Shown: positions 49,662 to 63,361, numbered from the stretch's first letter. The stretch is DNA of 64,000 nt from Oxyruncus cristatus (GCA_013399855.1 VXAY01004360.1:1154711-1218710); one strand, 5' to 3'. Notes: generated by a model from the sequence alone, not told the origin. Numbers and translations: made by a program.

Positions 49662-52600
49662 GTATGTTTGTGCATTTGATCAGGGCATTTGTTATATGCA
49701 CTCTGCCTTGTCAGGTGGTGATCATTTCTCTCAGCACATCTTTTCTGATAGTTATCCTCTTCATTATGTTGCATTTTGCATTCCTTGCAAAATGAGTACA
49801 ATGAACCTTGAGTATTGCTAGAGAAATTTGCAAAGAGCACAGGCAAAGCACCGGAACTTAAAACATGATATTAATTTTTATTTCATTTTTTTGGTAAAGA
49901 GGGAGAATAAACTGCCCGGTTTTTTGGAGGTTTTAAGATAACTGCTCAATGTGATACTATAGGGAACTGAGAAACAAGTGTGTTCTAAAAATCTGTATAA
50001 TTTAGCTGCAAATCTGAGGTTTCATCTCTGCCATTCTCAAATGCGTTTCAGGCCTGTTGCATTCTGTTAGCTGGGAGCATTCTTACAGTAGGCTTTCTTC
50101 TTTATTATCCTAAATGTATCATGGCCTTTTTACTAATGTCTCTTCACCCTTTATTAATAATCCTATATAAATTGCGATAAACAGTAGTATGTAAAAAGAA
50201 GTAAAGAAGAAATAAAAAGAAGTATGTATTGGATAACATATGTCATCTGTACACTTGTTTAAGAGTTTTATTAAGAAATTAATTGCATTTGGTGAGGTCA
50301 TGGACAATGTTGTTGCATGATTTTCATTGCAAATTCTGTCCTTGCTCCAGACAGGGCTGAGATGACAACCTAGCGAAGCACAGTGCTGGGGGGGAATGGG
50401 GAGCCAGTCCTTCAGCATGCTGCTGTGGCCCCTCTCCTTCTGAGGGGATGCCACATGGCCCGCAGAGGGAATGTCCCCAATAGGTTTTACCTCTTGACCT
50501 AAATGGTGGCTCTTGCAGTCTGATACGATGTAGACATGAGGGTGGAAAAACACATTTTGTCAGAAGGTTTCAATTGCTCTCAAGTAATTTGTTTGACATT
50601 AGGAAAAAAATAGAGTATTGGGATTTCTGGGTTTAATATCTGTTCAGAAAAATAAGGTGCTACTGCAAATATAAACTTTTTCCCACTCCCTACCTCTGTT
50701 CCCTTCTGCTATTTCCTCCCTGTCTTCGTCTCTTGGTTTTGTTCTGCTCTGCTCGTTTTGTGGCTTGCCACAATTTGCTGTCCATCCAAAATGGGGCTCC
50801 AGTGAAGTCAGCAGGAGTTTCTCGATACCAGTCCTTAAATAGAAAGCTACTTACTAAAATAATCAAAGTTCCTTAGTTTTAGCCAGTTTTATCTTAGTTT
50901 TACTATTTGCAGGTGCTTTTATTACAGGCACGAAAAAAATCTTAAGATAACCGAGTTTTCGCTTGTTAATGTGAGGCTGCTTTTATATAAATCCTTGCAC
51001 TCTATAATGTGTTTAAACTGGCAAGTTGATCTGAAAGAATTACTTATCTTCTCAAACTCTCCTGGGCCTGGATGGCACGTAAGAGTATTTGCAGGCAGTA
51101 GGTTTGATTGTGCTGATTATTCTTTACGGATATGTTTTATTACTACATTGAAGTTAAAAAAACCGAAACCACTAAAAACCTAAAGGAAGGTGAGAGGTTT
51201 GCAGTCATGCAGTGTGCCATCCCATGCTGCACTTCAGACATTTGCTAAACACCCATCTCTGTGCCGAGAAATGTCCATCTCCGTGAAGCAGGACTTTCCA
51301 GTTATGATGTCTCTGGTGCTTCTCTTTTCTCCAAGAAGGCACATCTCTTTTCAGTACCACTTCAGATCTGCAGATGGTAGATGAGTGGCTGAAACATGCT
51401 GAGCGAATCCAGAGAGACTCCACCAAAAGTATCGATGCTTAATGTCTCTGATGGACTTTTGCAGCAGGGTCAGAGTTGCCCCTTTGGGCTTCCAGGGCTG
51501 TGCCTGAACACACCCTTGGGCCACTTCCCTCCTCCATTTGATTCAAGGACCAGGTCACACACTGCTGCCTGCAGCCACAGCACATAACAGAAGAAGGATT
51601 TGTGGGCTATGCGGGCAGATATCATGGCAGGGAAAAACTGCAGGAAGTGATGAACCTTCTCCAAAATCAGTTGCTAGGAATTGGAAGTCCTTCACTCTTT
51701 ACAAAATTAGGCTATTATCATCCTAAATCTCTTTAACATACTAAATTAAACAGAGATGGAGTCAAGTCTTTGCACTTAACAATGTATTCCTTCTGAGCCA
51801 GCGCTCTGAAGTGGCCCCAAGTGGGAAATGCAAATTTTTCAAACAAGTGCCTGCCTCAACTGCATGCTGTATTCCTTATTGCACATTGCAGCCTCCCACT
51901 AAGAGAAGTAGCTATGGGTGGGCTTTTGTCTTGCTCCTGATTTCTGTGGTTTCGTGGAAAAAGGAATAACAAGAGTAGGAAAAAGTGTAGCTTTCAAATA
52001 GATCATCTGAAAAAAGCATGTCATTCCCATCACACGATGTATCCATTAGCCTAAGAAAGAGGAAAAAGAGAAACCAGTGGGGAAGGGACAGAGCAGAGAA
52101 AATTGAATGCGTTAGCAGTTATCCTCAGTCTAGGATGTGCTAACAGTGTCTTAGTGTCTGAGCATTTATCCCAGTCCTTCAAAATCAGTTTGGCACTTGG
52201 GTTTCATCTTTACATAGTTAAGAACAGCAACTGCACATTGCAAAGTTTCCAGTTACCTCCACTGAACACATTTTTCACAGATATTTCTTCTCTGAAGAGT
52301 TGCTTAATGTAATTCTCTTCCAAGTAACTGTAGGTTTCATGTTTCTGTTGGCATTGCTAAAATCAGAATGAATCTGCCAAGGGAGTCTAGTGCAGACTTC
52401 AGACTGTACGTTGAAAAAAACATGCTAGGGAAGTCATAGAAGTCTTACACTAAGACTTAGTATTCTCTTGTTTAGTACCCATGGGCCATAAACAGCTGCC
52501 TAGGGACAAGTAAGAATGGAGTAAACATATGTGTTACTTCACCCAAATTTTCTACCACCCTACTCCTGCTTTAAGGTCAAGCAAGGGGTTTCCTGAACCT

Positions 52601-54504
52601 CTTGTGGTTTGTCCATGGAATAATCTTCAACAGATTTCTTTTCAACACATTTCCTGGCCTACCCAGAACCCGTATAAATATTTTGCACTGCATCATCTTT
52701 TCCAAATAATTCCACATCACACAGCTATCTGTTTCCTGACAAAACCTCTCCTGGTTCTTCTGAACCTGATTCCTGCTAGCATTGTTTAATTACCTATTCT
52801 AAACCTCCTTGGTCACCTGTTTCCAGGTTGAAAAGTCCTGACCTATTCAATGATTCCATACCATTCCTTGTTGACCTTCTTGGATTTTTCCTCCTTTTCA
52901 TAAGTATACCCTCTTATAGGTGAGTGTGTCAACATCCATAGTACAGTTGTGGGCGTACAACAGATATACACAATGACAGTGCAGTGATGCTCTCCCTTTT
53001 TTCCCCTCTTCTCTTTCTAAGATTTGATTTCATGCTGTGTTTGCCTAAAACTGTCTGTCTGTCATAACCCACAGATCTCAGTGGGGCTGATCACCTCTGA
53101 GCACGTAATTTTTTTTGGTGGTCTAGGATTGTTTATCCTCATGTACACCACTTACATTTGTCTATACTGAAAGATTACCAGGGTGGGGAAGTAATCAGAT
53201 CTTCTCTCTTGCATTATTATCCAGCAGGCCTGACAGACAATCCTGCAGGTTAAAGTTTGCTTTTTTGTATCCATTCATCAGTTACTGTTAAGCAGGCTGT
53301 GGGAAGCCATTCCAGACCCTTGCGTTTTGGCAAACATCGATAATGTCTTGTACGCAGGGAGAGCAGACATCACATTCACAAAAGCTTCAGTTGACAAGAC
53401 CTTTGTAAAGCTGCTTGTAATGTTGATCTTCCGAAAGTGCAAATACTGCAGATAAAAAGCTGAATCCTCTGAGGTGCTGAGTGCCCCTTGCAAGGTGCTT
53501 ATGAATCCCAGATCCTTTTGGGAATCAAGGATGCTCAAAATGCTTGTAAAGAAGTATGCTGGGACCTTTCAGGGACTGATTCCAAAACTGCAGTGCGAAG
53601 CCTTTGGTTCCAAGTGTTAATTCTCCTTGAAATGAAAATGAAGGGTGCTATTAAAAAAGTCAAATCAACCCCATAAATGGCAGTCTAAATCATCTCTGAC
53701 AGTTGTTTAATTATTACTGAGCACCTGTTGGGTTTTCTGATGGCACTGAAGCAAATAAATTGAGGTAAAGGAATAAAAAAAGGCAATCTTCAGTGAAGAT
53801 ATAAGGCAAAAGTAATGAAGAGATTGGGTTTCTTACTCAATCTCAGAGGACTTTCCCTCAAATTCCTATAGTAATGTAACAGAAATTTAATACTAAAGGA
53901 AACATAACACTGAGAGTGATGATTTTGGTACTCAGAGGAATTTGAAGACAATATTTGAAAAGGGGGAACCTAAAACCCTGGCTTATGTTAAGCTTATTTG
54001 GAGCTTTTTGGTATTTTGAATCTGTACTTATTTGTAGTGCAGCTTTCTTTGCCTGTCAAGAACAGGTAGCTAGTCGAGATTTGAAGGTCAGTGCACATAG
54101 AAGAGCTGCTGGTGGTGGCAGGGAGCAGCTGTAGCCTTGCCAGAGTATGAGGATGTCTTGGGGCCTCTCCTGACCTCGCTGGTGCATGTGCTCTGCTGTG
54201 CCTAAAATCCCATGTCTCATTCAAAGCTTGAATGTGCAGCTATTCAGCCTTGGCAGCATCCTCAATTAGAGAAAAGTAAAAACCGTCAGCCATCAGATTC
54301 TCATTAATGAAGTGCCCTTGTCTGTATTTTTGGTAGTTTATACTGCAATGGCAGTTGTACTGTCCAGGGTTCCTTGACTAGAAGAAATGTTTAGAAGAAA
54401 AGTGTCAGAAGAAAAGTGGGGATGGGGAGGAAGACTGAAGAAGAGATGTCGTGCAGCACTCTTCTAAGCATTACTTCATTTTGATTCTTTCATTCTCTTG
54501 CCAG
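49662..54504 (+). other. RPS6KA2: intron W9-W10 (4,843 bases)
   Basis: GTATGT donor and CATTCTCTTGCCAG acceptor. Contains an old antisense CR1 (52800-53260). The minus-strand open frame at 50119-50553 (144 codons) and the GC-richer stretch 51190-51600 have no recognisable product. Confidence 0.9.
52800..53260 (-). mobile_element. old CR1/L3-type LINE fragment, antisense
   Basis: A long collinear match to reversed CR1, read on plus: 'ccaggttgaaaagtcctgac', 'gattccataccattcc', 'ttggatttttcctcc', 'agttgtgggcgtac', 'tatacacaatgacagtgcag', 'tgatgctctccc', 'cataacccacagatctc', 'cacttacatttgtctat', 'attatccagcaggcctg'. Diverged throughout, so an old insertion. Ends approximate; matched from memory of the consensus. 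Confidence 0.75.
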
Positions 54505-54569
54505 GTGCTGGATTCGATGGAGTGGAAGAAATTAAACGTCATCCTTTCTTTGTTACTATAGACTGGAAT
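54505..54569 (+). CDS. RPS6KA2: RPS6KA2 exon W10: end of kinase large lobe
   Basis: 65 bases, phase 1 to 0, about residues 303-324. It reads (G)AGFDGVEEIKRHPFFV, then TIDWN. HPFFxxIDW is the conserved end of the AGC kinase core (alpha-I), which leads into the C-terminal tail. HPFFVTIDW is the RSK3 form; RSK2 has HSFFSTIDW. GAGFDGV differs from GAGIDGV recalled for human. The acceptor is CTTGCCAG|GTG and the donor AAT|GTAAGT. Confidence 0.96.
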
Positions 54570-54699
54570 GTAAGTGGAGCAGAATTTAATTTTTTTATGG
54601 TTTTTTTTCTTAGCTAAATTTTATGAAGAAAAAAGGCATTCTCTAACATAGAGAACCCAGGAGCTAGAGCCTTTTCAGTGGGTGCCTGTGTCTTACTTG

Positions 54700-54775
54700 G
54701 ATACATATATGGCAGTGGTGGCTTTATAGTTGAACTCAAAGGTCTTTTCCAATCTAAATGATTTTACGATTCTAT
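54700..54775 (+). mobile_element. CR1 LINE 3' end, sense
   Basis: 'ggcagtggtggctttatagt', 'tgaactcaaaggtcttttcc' and 'aatctaaatgattttacgat' then TCTATA reproduce the avian CR1 terminus (..ttggactcaatgatcttaaaggtcttttccaacct..gattctatgattct) in plus orientation. Severely 5' truncated. The terminal GATTCTATA is the 3' end signal. Confidence 0.85.
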
Positions 54776-56497
54776 ATAAATGTTTGTTCACATACCCACA
54801 AATGAAAGGAATAAAAAGCTGCTTTCAGCATTGCCATATTTTTCTAACTTCTTGTCTGTTTTGTCTGATAGTCTGTCTAATCATTATACTACCTGAGGCT
54901 ATTTGTAGCATTCTGCAGAATAATTTCCACATTCAGCTCCAATAAACCTGAGCCTTCAATTGTGGGAGCTGGACTGGAGTAAAAATGAGTAGCTTTAAAT
55001 GAAATAATTCCAGTAGTATTCAGTTCTAAAAGAAAACAGAGCCAAAGGATTGGGCTTGAAAGAAATACTTCATAAGGAATCAGTCTGATGCTCTAGGTCC
55101 CTCCATCATTCTGCTTTTATGTTCCATATTGAACTACTTGTCCCTTCTTACTCAGTTGGGCAGGCTGGACTAAAGGCTAGCTTTATTCTTTCCGATATCA
55201 GAGACTTTCAGGAATCCTTTTATCTCTTGGAATTATTCAGAGCAGCCCCAGGTCTGCTTCTACATGTCTACAGTAGCTCCAAGGAGCTCCCAAGACCTCC
55301 AGGCTCCCTCTTTTCCCAAACACAATGCGGTGCTACTGGGACTGCCTGGTCATCCACAGAGCTGGTACACCAGGCTGTACAGCAGGTTGTGCTGCTTTAT
55401 GCTGGAAGAATCATAAATCTTCCAACAGGATAGCTTTGTTAACCCATTCTTGTCATTTTGGCCAAAGTGACCATAGGACAGTATCTGCCCCTTCCACTAG
55501 GTTGCAGTGTGGGCTATAGAAAAGCACAAAATAGATGGATTTTTAAAACCGTGATTTTACACCTCTGAGCATACAAGTCAACCAGCCAGAACTGGAAACA
55601 TCAGCTCCTCTTACAAGTGTTTGTTGTTTTATTAAGGTGAGCTATTACTTTAACATCAGCACTCAAAATTGGAACAGCAAATATTTGATCAAATGAAGCA
55701 TGGTTCAAATAAGACATGTCAGAGGTGATTAACAGAAAGGTAAACAAGGATTTCTTTTATTGCTATCAGCTACAGCTCATAAAGCTGGTGGTAGAGATTA
55801 GCTGCATATTTGATTTAGACATGTAAGAGGTTAAATCTCACATTTTCAGCATCTTATTTGTTCAAATCAATTTATTTTTAGACAAACCTGGAAGCACACA
55901 TTTTTCATTCTTGCTCTGAACAACTACCAGTGCATCAGAGCTCCTGTTTGCCACATCCTCTAGCATTTTCTAGTTTAATTTTAACCAACCTGTGTTATGG
56001 TTGTTATGTCTCTTTAGTATTTAATGTGTTCACTCACAAATACTAGTGTAACAGGTCCCGTTGATGCAGTTTATAAGACAAATTCTGGTAAAAACACATG
56101 AATGTGTTTCACAGAGCCATTCTCAAACTGCTGCCCAGGACTTCGCATTAAAGCGAATTCCTCTATGAAAGAACATTTTGTGGTGTCCAGGCAGCCTTTG
56201 AAAGGCCCACAAAATCATTTATTTTGGAAAAACTTTTTAGAAAAACCCAGTTTGAGTAGCATGTTGAAGAGCTGGCATGACTCATAAGCATGTTAAAACA
56301 TGCTCAATGAAAATGGAGTTTGAGACTTTCCTTTATGGTCCAGCTGACTTTTAGTCCCAGTACGTATGTTCTGGAGTCTAGATTCTCTTTCCTCTTCTGC
56401 TTCTTACTAATTATGACATTCTCTATGATGACTTTACATTTATGGAAACAGTAAGTGAAAATAAAAAATAGGGTATTTGGAAGACTTGGTGGTATTT

Positions 56498-56598
56498 TAT
56501 TATTATTATTATTACTATTACTATTACTACTATTATTATTATTATTATTAATAATAATAATAATAATTTTTATTATTTATTGTTATTATTATTATTTT
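56498..56598. repeat. (TAT)n/(TAA)n microsatellite with palindromic centre
   Basis: About 100 bases of TTA/ATT units, with TAC interruptions, that switch to AAT units. The switch creates a perfect 36-base palindrome at 56532-56567 (18-base arms, no loop). The sequence then returns to ATT units. Can extrude as a cruciform or hairpin. Confidence 0.9.
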
Positions 56599-59500
56599 CT
56601 GTAATCCTCCAATATCTCCACAGTCCTCAGCTTTGAAATCAAAATACAAGTCAGATGAATGTCTTGATGTAATAGGAAGCACTGGAGCAGTGAGAGGGTT
56701 TTTCTGTGTTTGCTAGTGGAGCAGCTCACTAACTCATCACAGACAAATGAGGCTCTGCATCTTGGAAGGGTTCTCAGAAAAATCAGTTTTGTCCCATGAG
56801 ACTCCTCAAGACCACCTTCTGTCATGATAATTGGTGATTGTTTCAAGCTCAGTTCTTTAGGGAACAATTTCATGCCAATTCCTTAGGAAACTCTACAGTC
56901 TTCCATAATTTGAAACAGCTCTTATGGACAGGGACATATCTACCATGAAGAAGACGGGTATGCTTGAACATGCCTTGGAGCTAGAGAGGAACTTGGATTT
57001 AATTGTCCTTTGATGTCTTATCTAGCCCTCTAACTCTGCTGTAAAAAGTAGCTGTAAAGATCCATTTTAATCCAACACAGTTAGTGCTTATTGCACTTTC
57101 TTTGAGACAGACAGATCATTATTACACAGATTAGCTATCATCTTTGTAATATATTTCCTCATTTTATTCTAATTTTCCAATCACTCATGGAGATCTTGGG
57201 AGGCTTATCTCATTACAGCAGCTACAGTATTGTATGTATGTCAGAGCAACGTGAGCCAGCCTGGTGCTGAGCTGAAGCCAGGACTTTGACTTACAGTGAT
57301 CATCCAGCCAGCTGTTAACATGTTCTCCATGGGCAGAAAGGCAACAGGGTCAGAGAAGAGAAAACAGAAATGGATCAGACACAGATGTTTATGGCTGATC
57401 TCTATATGGTTGCAGGAAAAGAGTCTGATGCCCTCATTTTGTTCTCCTGTAAATACCGAATCTCTCACATCAATTTGCAGGCAGTCAGCAAACAACACTG
57501 TTGAGGCAGAACAGAAATGTTAATTTACTTTATGCCTTGGTAATATAAAGACCTCAGAGAGCAAGAAGCAAGCTCTTTTGAAGAATTTCTGTACTACCTT
57601 GGCAGCTATGATAGGACTGCTGTGACTGACAGCACAGAAAATTTCAGCTTTTGATCCTCCATCAAAAGCTCCCTTATCATGAAGGGTCAGAATGGGTTAG
57701 TGTCTGCTGGAAATGCAGTGTGCAGCAGGTCTTTTTTTTAAGCATGATTTTTCCTGCAAGAGTGACATGATAACCAGGAACAAACCACCAAGTTACATCA
57801 TCTAATTTTAAGAAGAGATTCAAAACAGAAATGAGTTAGCTTATTCCTTCTAAGTTGCGTGTGAGGTCTAGATATTGCAGTGATGACGTCATTAGAATCA
57901 CAGATGGAAACATATGACTTGGACCATCATTTCAGAGTATTTTCAGAGCTGTTCTTGAGTTTTGAATGTGTTTGCCCATTGGGGCAGTTATTTCCCATCT
58001 TTCACTGTCTTTAAATAGACACAACCAGATACAGTGTCTGGTTTGCATGAAGGCAGCGAACACAGGAAACGTACACATTGTGAAAGTGGCCCCTGTTGCA
58101 ATGCTGCAGATGCTGCTGCCAAGCACATCAGCGCTGATAGCACATGACCACTCTGCAGAGGCAGTAAATACCATCCTGGAAAACATGAGTGTGGCCAGAG
58201 AACAACGGTCCTCCTCCTCCTGGCCTTTCGCAGATGCCATTCTCATGTTCCAGAGTGCCATTTTTCAACAAAATCTGTAGTCACACGAGGTTTAACTTCT
58301 GGTTAACTTCTCTACTAAATGAACTGTGGACAATTTGACACAGAGTTTTTATGCCCAGATTTAAATTTGGGCATGAGCTAATCTCTGTAAGAGTCTCATT
58401 TTTACAGCTGTTTTCACCTTATAACAAAGCCCTAAATTCCCACTGTATAGGGTGAAAAATAGATGAAGATTTCTGCAAATATCAGTCTTACTGCTCTAAG
58501 GCATTTAGTATGCACTGTGACACAAATTCAGTAAATCTGTTGTTAAATCAATTGACTATTTTTTGTGATCAAGGCTGGGACTCTCAGGAAGGAGGCTAGA
58601 TGTCCAGCTCCTTGACAGTTTTACCTGCTTACTAACCTTGCACCCCCTTTTCTTCCTAAGACAAGCAGACCCAAACTGAGTTGACCTCAGATAGTTTCAG
58701 TCAATGGCTCTGAGAAAGCAGTCTGGTTCCTATTTTTTTTTATTACTGTTTCTTCTTTCCAGGTCATGCATGGTACATTTCTGGTTTTTCACTGAAAATG
58801 AAAAATGAAATCCCTATTTGGAGACTGTAGTTGGAGGAGTGGACTATAAACAGTAGTTTTTGTTTGGATGACAGGCTAAATTGGAACCAGAGCAAATGAC
58901 ATGCTAGAAAATAAACTGTCAAATACAGCTGAGTAAAGGAATGGGAAGAAAATGGAATAAAATTCTTTTTCCTTCAGTACTAATCGGAGATCAAACTAAA
59001 CTAAAAGCATGAATTAATTGGAGGTTTTACCAACAGCAAAAATTAACCCCAAGGTTTGAATTCTGCTATCTTTTTTATTGTTTGCATACAATAACATTGA
59101 GCCATTAATCTAGGAGAAGACAAACATTTTAGAATGTAGTTCATCCTTTTGTCCGCTTATAGGATTTTCCATGACAGGTATATGTATCAAGGGAGTTTAT
59201 TCTCACACTAGAAGTGCATCACTGTGGAGGGCAGCACCTTTCTATTTCTAGAAAGTGTCTAAGGAATAATTCAATTCTTGATCAAAGAAACTCAGTTGAG
59301 GAAATTACTAAATGGTTTTTAATTAAATTAAACCATTTTTCTTATTCTTGATATTTGCCAGGCACATGTACAGAGCATTTACATCTCTGGGTTTTTTTAG
59401 GAGTGCATTTTTTTAAAGATGATGAAAAATTAACTGCTTATCAATAAGAAGAGAAAGACAAAAAATGTTGCAGTATTTTGTTACTATACTCCCTGGTATA

Positions 59501-62375
59501 TTATTTGAGTTCCAGCTGAGGAGGTGTTCGGATGAAGCTCCTATTAGAGATCTGGCAACATATTTTAAGAAAAGGTCACTGGAACCTGGAGAAAAATTAG
59601 TTATTTCAAATAAAAGTGTTTCTATCTGAAATCAGAAAGGCAGTTGATAGAAGCTCATAGCTTGTGTACAAGTTGTGTTTTCCAGTTAATTCATAGGTAC
59701 TTATTAATCTGAAGGTACTGATTATCAAAGTCTCTGAAGGATGTGAGGGCTTGATAAGTAGACAGAAGCATGGATATGTATCCAGCTGTGAATATCTAAA
59801 TCAGTACTTTCACACCTTGGAGTTCATCTCCCTCGTTTTGTGGATTATGCACTCCCTCAGCACAGCCTCTGGATCTGACAGCTCTGTATGACACACAGTG
59901 ATTCCTGATATCTGTTAGTCACATTTTTCTGTGCTAAGTCAATGCTGTGGCCAGCTTAAAAAAATTGGAGATGGGATGTGGGAGGTTATTCTTTACTGGG
60001 AAAGAGAAAGAAGTCACATTCTCAATAAACATGAAGAGCTAAGGTGCAACTCTCCGTTTTGGATGTGTAAACAATGTGGAAGGAAAAAATCTTCAGCTTC
60101 TCATACTTGTGCAAAATAACACACATATAATGATCTTAAGCACCCAACCTGAAATATAAATGCTCCATATTAGCACTTACATATCCAAAGTCTTTTTTGA
60201 ATGCCTAATAAGATCCAAACCAATAATTTGGATATCAAAACTGGGATTTAAACTAGGGCTGGCATTTAAACTAGGAGTCCGTTCCCATTTAAATGGATGA
60301 TGGAACTCACAGTGACTTTTGCATACAGTACCAGTATTGCCATGACTTGAAAAGTACGTAATTGTTTAAACTTTACCAGAAGTTATGAGACAGCCTGATC
60401 GAAAGATTCGAAATTTACTTTGCTATGTCATTTGCCACCGTGGTTGGTTTCTGTTGGAAGAGGTCAAGATACATCAGCCCTGAATAGTTTTGGGACCATG
60501 GTAAGGGATAATAGGTTAACATGTTTCCTAAAATTAGAAATATTCTTGAAAAATACAGAAGGATCTCAAATCCTCCAAGTGATTTTTTCTCTGTGAATAG
60601 GAAACAGTGGCTGTGATTTTTAATGTTTTCTTAGATCAGCTTGTATCACATTGTGTTTTGCAGTTTACAGGATGCAGGTTTTTACTGGAAGAGGCATTTT
60701 GCCTGCAGCAGACCTTCATGTTTAACTGTGTTGGGCTGCCTGTGGTTTAGTGATTTGGCTTTGGTTGTTGTGGTTCACTCAGAGAGCTGAAGCTAGTTTG
60801 GGATGGAAAAGGCCGTAGATATCACTGCTCTGCTTTTCCTTGATGATGCCATTTAGTTACCTGATTCAAGAGCTTGGGGAAAAAAGAGTTTTAGGCAGTT
60901 TACCTTTTACTATTCTCTTGTCTAGTCAGAAACACCAGAAATAATTTCTATCACAAGTGGAAAAGGAAATGGAAAAGGGAGTCGTCTGGGTTGTGCTCAG
61001 AAGTGCTTTCCACTTGCACAACCAACTTCTTTGTTTTCATCCCCTCCCAGAAAGTAACTTTGTGATTACACATCTTTAGGTGGCGTGTGACTCATGATGA
61101 ATCTTAAATCCCTCCCTAGTAGTGGAGGATGTGGCTTAGGGATTCAAAATACAAATGTAGCTCCAACAGCACTTAAGAAACTACGGAGGGATGAAGGAAT
61201 TAAGAGGCCAGAGAGAATATGGTGACGATAATAAAAAGAGAGTGCAGTTCCTGAATGACGCACAGCTCTAAAACATTTTCCAAGTTTTGGACCTCACAGG
61301 ATAAGCGGTACAGTTAATTGAGGGAGGAAGCACGTGCATGTGACCATATTGCTTTCTGCAGTAGAAGCACTGGACTTGTGAATTAAGACAAATAAAGGGA
61401 AGCTGGAAGCAAATAGCTTTCTCAAGATGAAGTCCTAGCAATAGAAAAGCATTCTGTAGGTGCTGAGTTCTGTTTTAAAGTTCTGTGCAGACAAAAAAAG
61501 ATGTATGTTAATTGCTATGCTGATACTTTCCAGCTGATGAGGGACACTTCCTGCTTAAGATTGAAATTGACTTTTAGTTATTTGGAAGACTGGCTTTCCA
61601 TTGTGGCTCACAGCAATTAGTCATCTCTTTTTCTCTCAGAAGATACAGAGCTATTCTATGCAAGCAGAAACTTTTTTTGGTGAAATGGCCATTAATTATT
61701 ATATTCAGGCTCACCATTTCACTTTTCCAAGGAATTCAACCATAAACATATCCTTTCTATTAAGGCTAATACTATGCTACAGAATTTCCTGCTTCAAAAA
61801 CCTTTATTTATCAATGCAAAATCAAGTTCAAATTATGGTGATGTGTGTATATCTTAGGTTTAACCACATGCTTTATATTATAGAAGTTAATTCACCACAA
61901 AACCTACAATTAAAAAGAATCATCCTGCATGCAAAGAACTGGAGAAGCATTTATTAATCTCCATTAAATATTTTGAAAAATCAGTTCATTGGGAAGTAAT
62001 TTTGAAAGCTAACATAAAAATACATAGTACAAACAGTCATAAAGTGAACTCTCCTCTTCTTACCATGACTTGAAAGTGTGGATGAAATGTTGTATTTATG
62101 CTCAGACATGTTAATTATGGGAAACTGTCTGTGGCAACTAATTCAGCCCTTTGAAACCTGAGAACAAAAGTATTTCTAGAAAGGAAATGCAGTCTAGGGA
62201 CTAAAACATGGGGCAGGGAGTCAAACTGAAGCTCTGTTACCCATGCTGCCATCAACATAGTATTCAGTTTTGTCCACTTCAAGCAGCGATGATGCAAAAG
62301 GCTCTTTCCATCAGCCTCTAGAGGCTTTGGATCAGATTCAGACATGCTGCACCTGAGTTTGTTCATCTCCCAGAA

Positions 62376-62396
62376 TGTGTGTATGTGTGTGTGTAT
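62376..62396. repeat. short (GT)n microsatellite
   Basis: TGTGTGTATGTGTGTGTGTA, with one TA interruption. Confidence 0.8.
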
Positions 62397-63258
62397 GAAT
62401 GCTTGCAAAGGAGCATGGTGTAGCAATTTCTTAAAGATCACAAAGCATGAATTAAGAGATCATGAAGTCCCTCATAATAAAGGCAGTATATTAGGTTGAA
62501 TTTATGGAATTTATTACTTAGGTGATCCCCTACATGACCCCTCAGTCACCAGCAGAAACTCACACACCTAGCAGTGTTTTTCCTTGATTTTGCTCTTCAG
62601 CTCAAGCCACATTTAGACCTTCAGTGTGATTTCCCACCCATCCACTGTGCTTTCTTCCAAGCATGTTTTGATGTGATTTTCGCCTCATCCTCAGCTGTTA
62701 ACCCCCTTCCCTTTTACCAGATACGCCAAAAGAACAAGTCTCTTGTTTAGGCAGTAAGGAACAGGCAGCCAAGCCTGTTGCTGAGCTCAGTCTGGCAGCA
62801 TGTCAAACATGTTGTTAGTTCTTGACAAATAGTTAATGCCAAAACAGTCACAGCTTCCTAGTGGTTCTTTGTCCTTGATAGCTGTTGCTGTGCTGCTTAA
62901 GTCACCCTGTTCCCTCATGTTACCATTGCACATTCCAGTCCTGTCCTTAGACCAGTGAATTTTCAGAGGCCCCAGCTGGAACACTGGGCCAGTCTATGGG
63001 CTAAATTTTCACCAGAAACATTTGTGTTTATGTTCTGGTTTGCAGTAGCTAGAAAGTGCAGGGACCATCCAGGGCACAGATTCTAAGCCAACCTGTCAAG
63101 CAGGAGTCAGAGCCATGGATATGTCCTCCTTTTCTGTCAGTCCTGCAAGGATACCACAGAGCTGAAGGAGGACACCCTAAAGAAAGTGAGGGAGTCTATC
63201 TCCAGATTCTGAAGGTGTACACATTGATGTTGATCGTGATCTGTTCTTCTCCTTGTAG

Positions 63259-63361
63259 AAACTGTACAGAAAAGAAATCAAGCCGCCTTTCAAGCCTGCA
63301 GTGGGACGGCCAGAAGACACCTTTCATTTTGATCCAGAGTTCACATCTCGAACCCCCACAG
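63259..63361 (+). CDS. RPS6KA2: RPS6KA2 exon W11: AGC tail into ERK-regulated linker
   Basis: 103 bases, phase 0 to 1, about residues 325-358 plus the first base of Asp 359. It reads [20 protein letters not shown], then [36 protein letters not shown] is the AGC C-terminal tail that wraps the small lobe. The Thr of SRTP (about 356) is an ERK proline-directed site. The next one (Ser of DSPG, about 360) and the hydrophobic motif lie in the following exon outside the window. FTSRTPT has Ser where I recall Ala in human RSK3. The acceptor is TCTCCTTGTAG|AAA and the donor ACAG|GTTAGT. Confidence 0.95.

Larger units (their letters stand above)
54570..63258 (+). other. RPS6KA2: intron W10-W11 (8,689 bases)
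   Basis: GTAAGT donor and TTCTCCTTGTAG acceptor. It holds a CR1 3' end (54700-54775), a TTA/TAA palindromic microsatellite (56498-56598), an A/T-rich 9-base hairpin at 59310-59338 and a short GT microsatellite (62376-62396). The region 57932-58280 is open on both strands but not recognised as coding. Confidence 0.9.

Noticed and set aside
50119..50553. 144-codon minus-strand open frame
   Set aside because: No recognisable motif, and it ends in a Phe/Ile-rich run caused by AT-rich DNA. Treated as chance.
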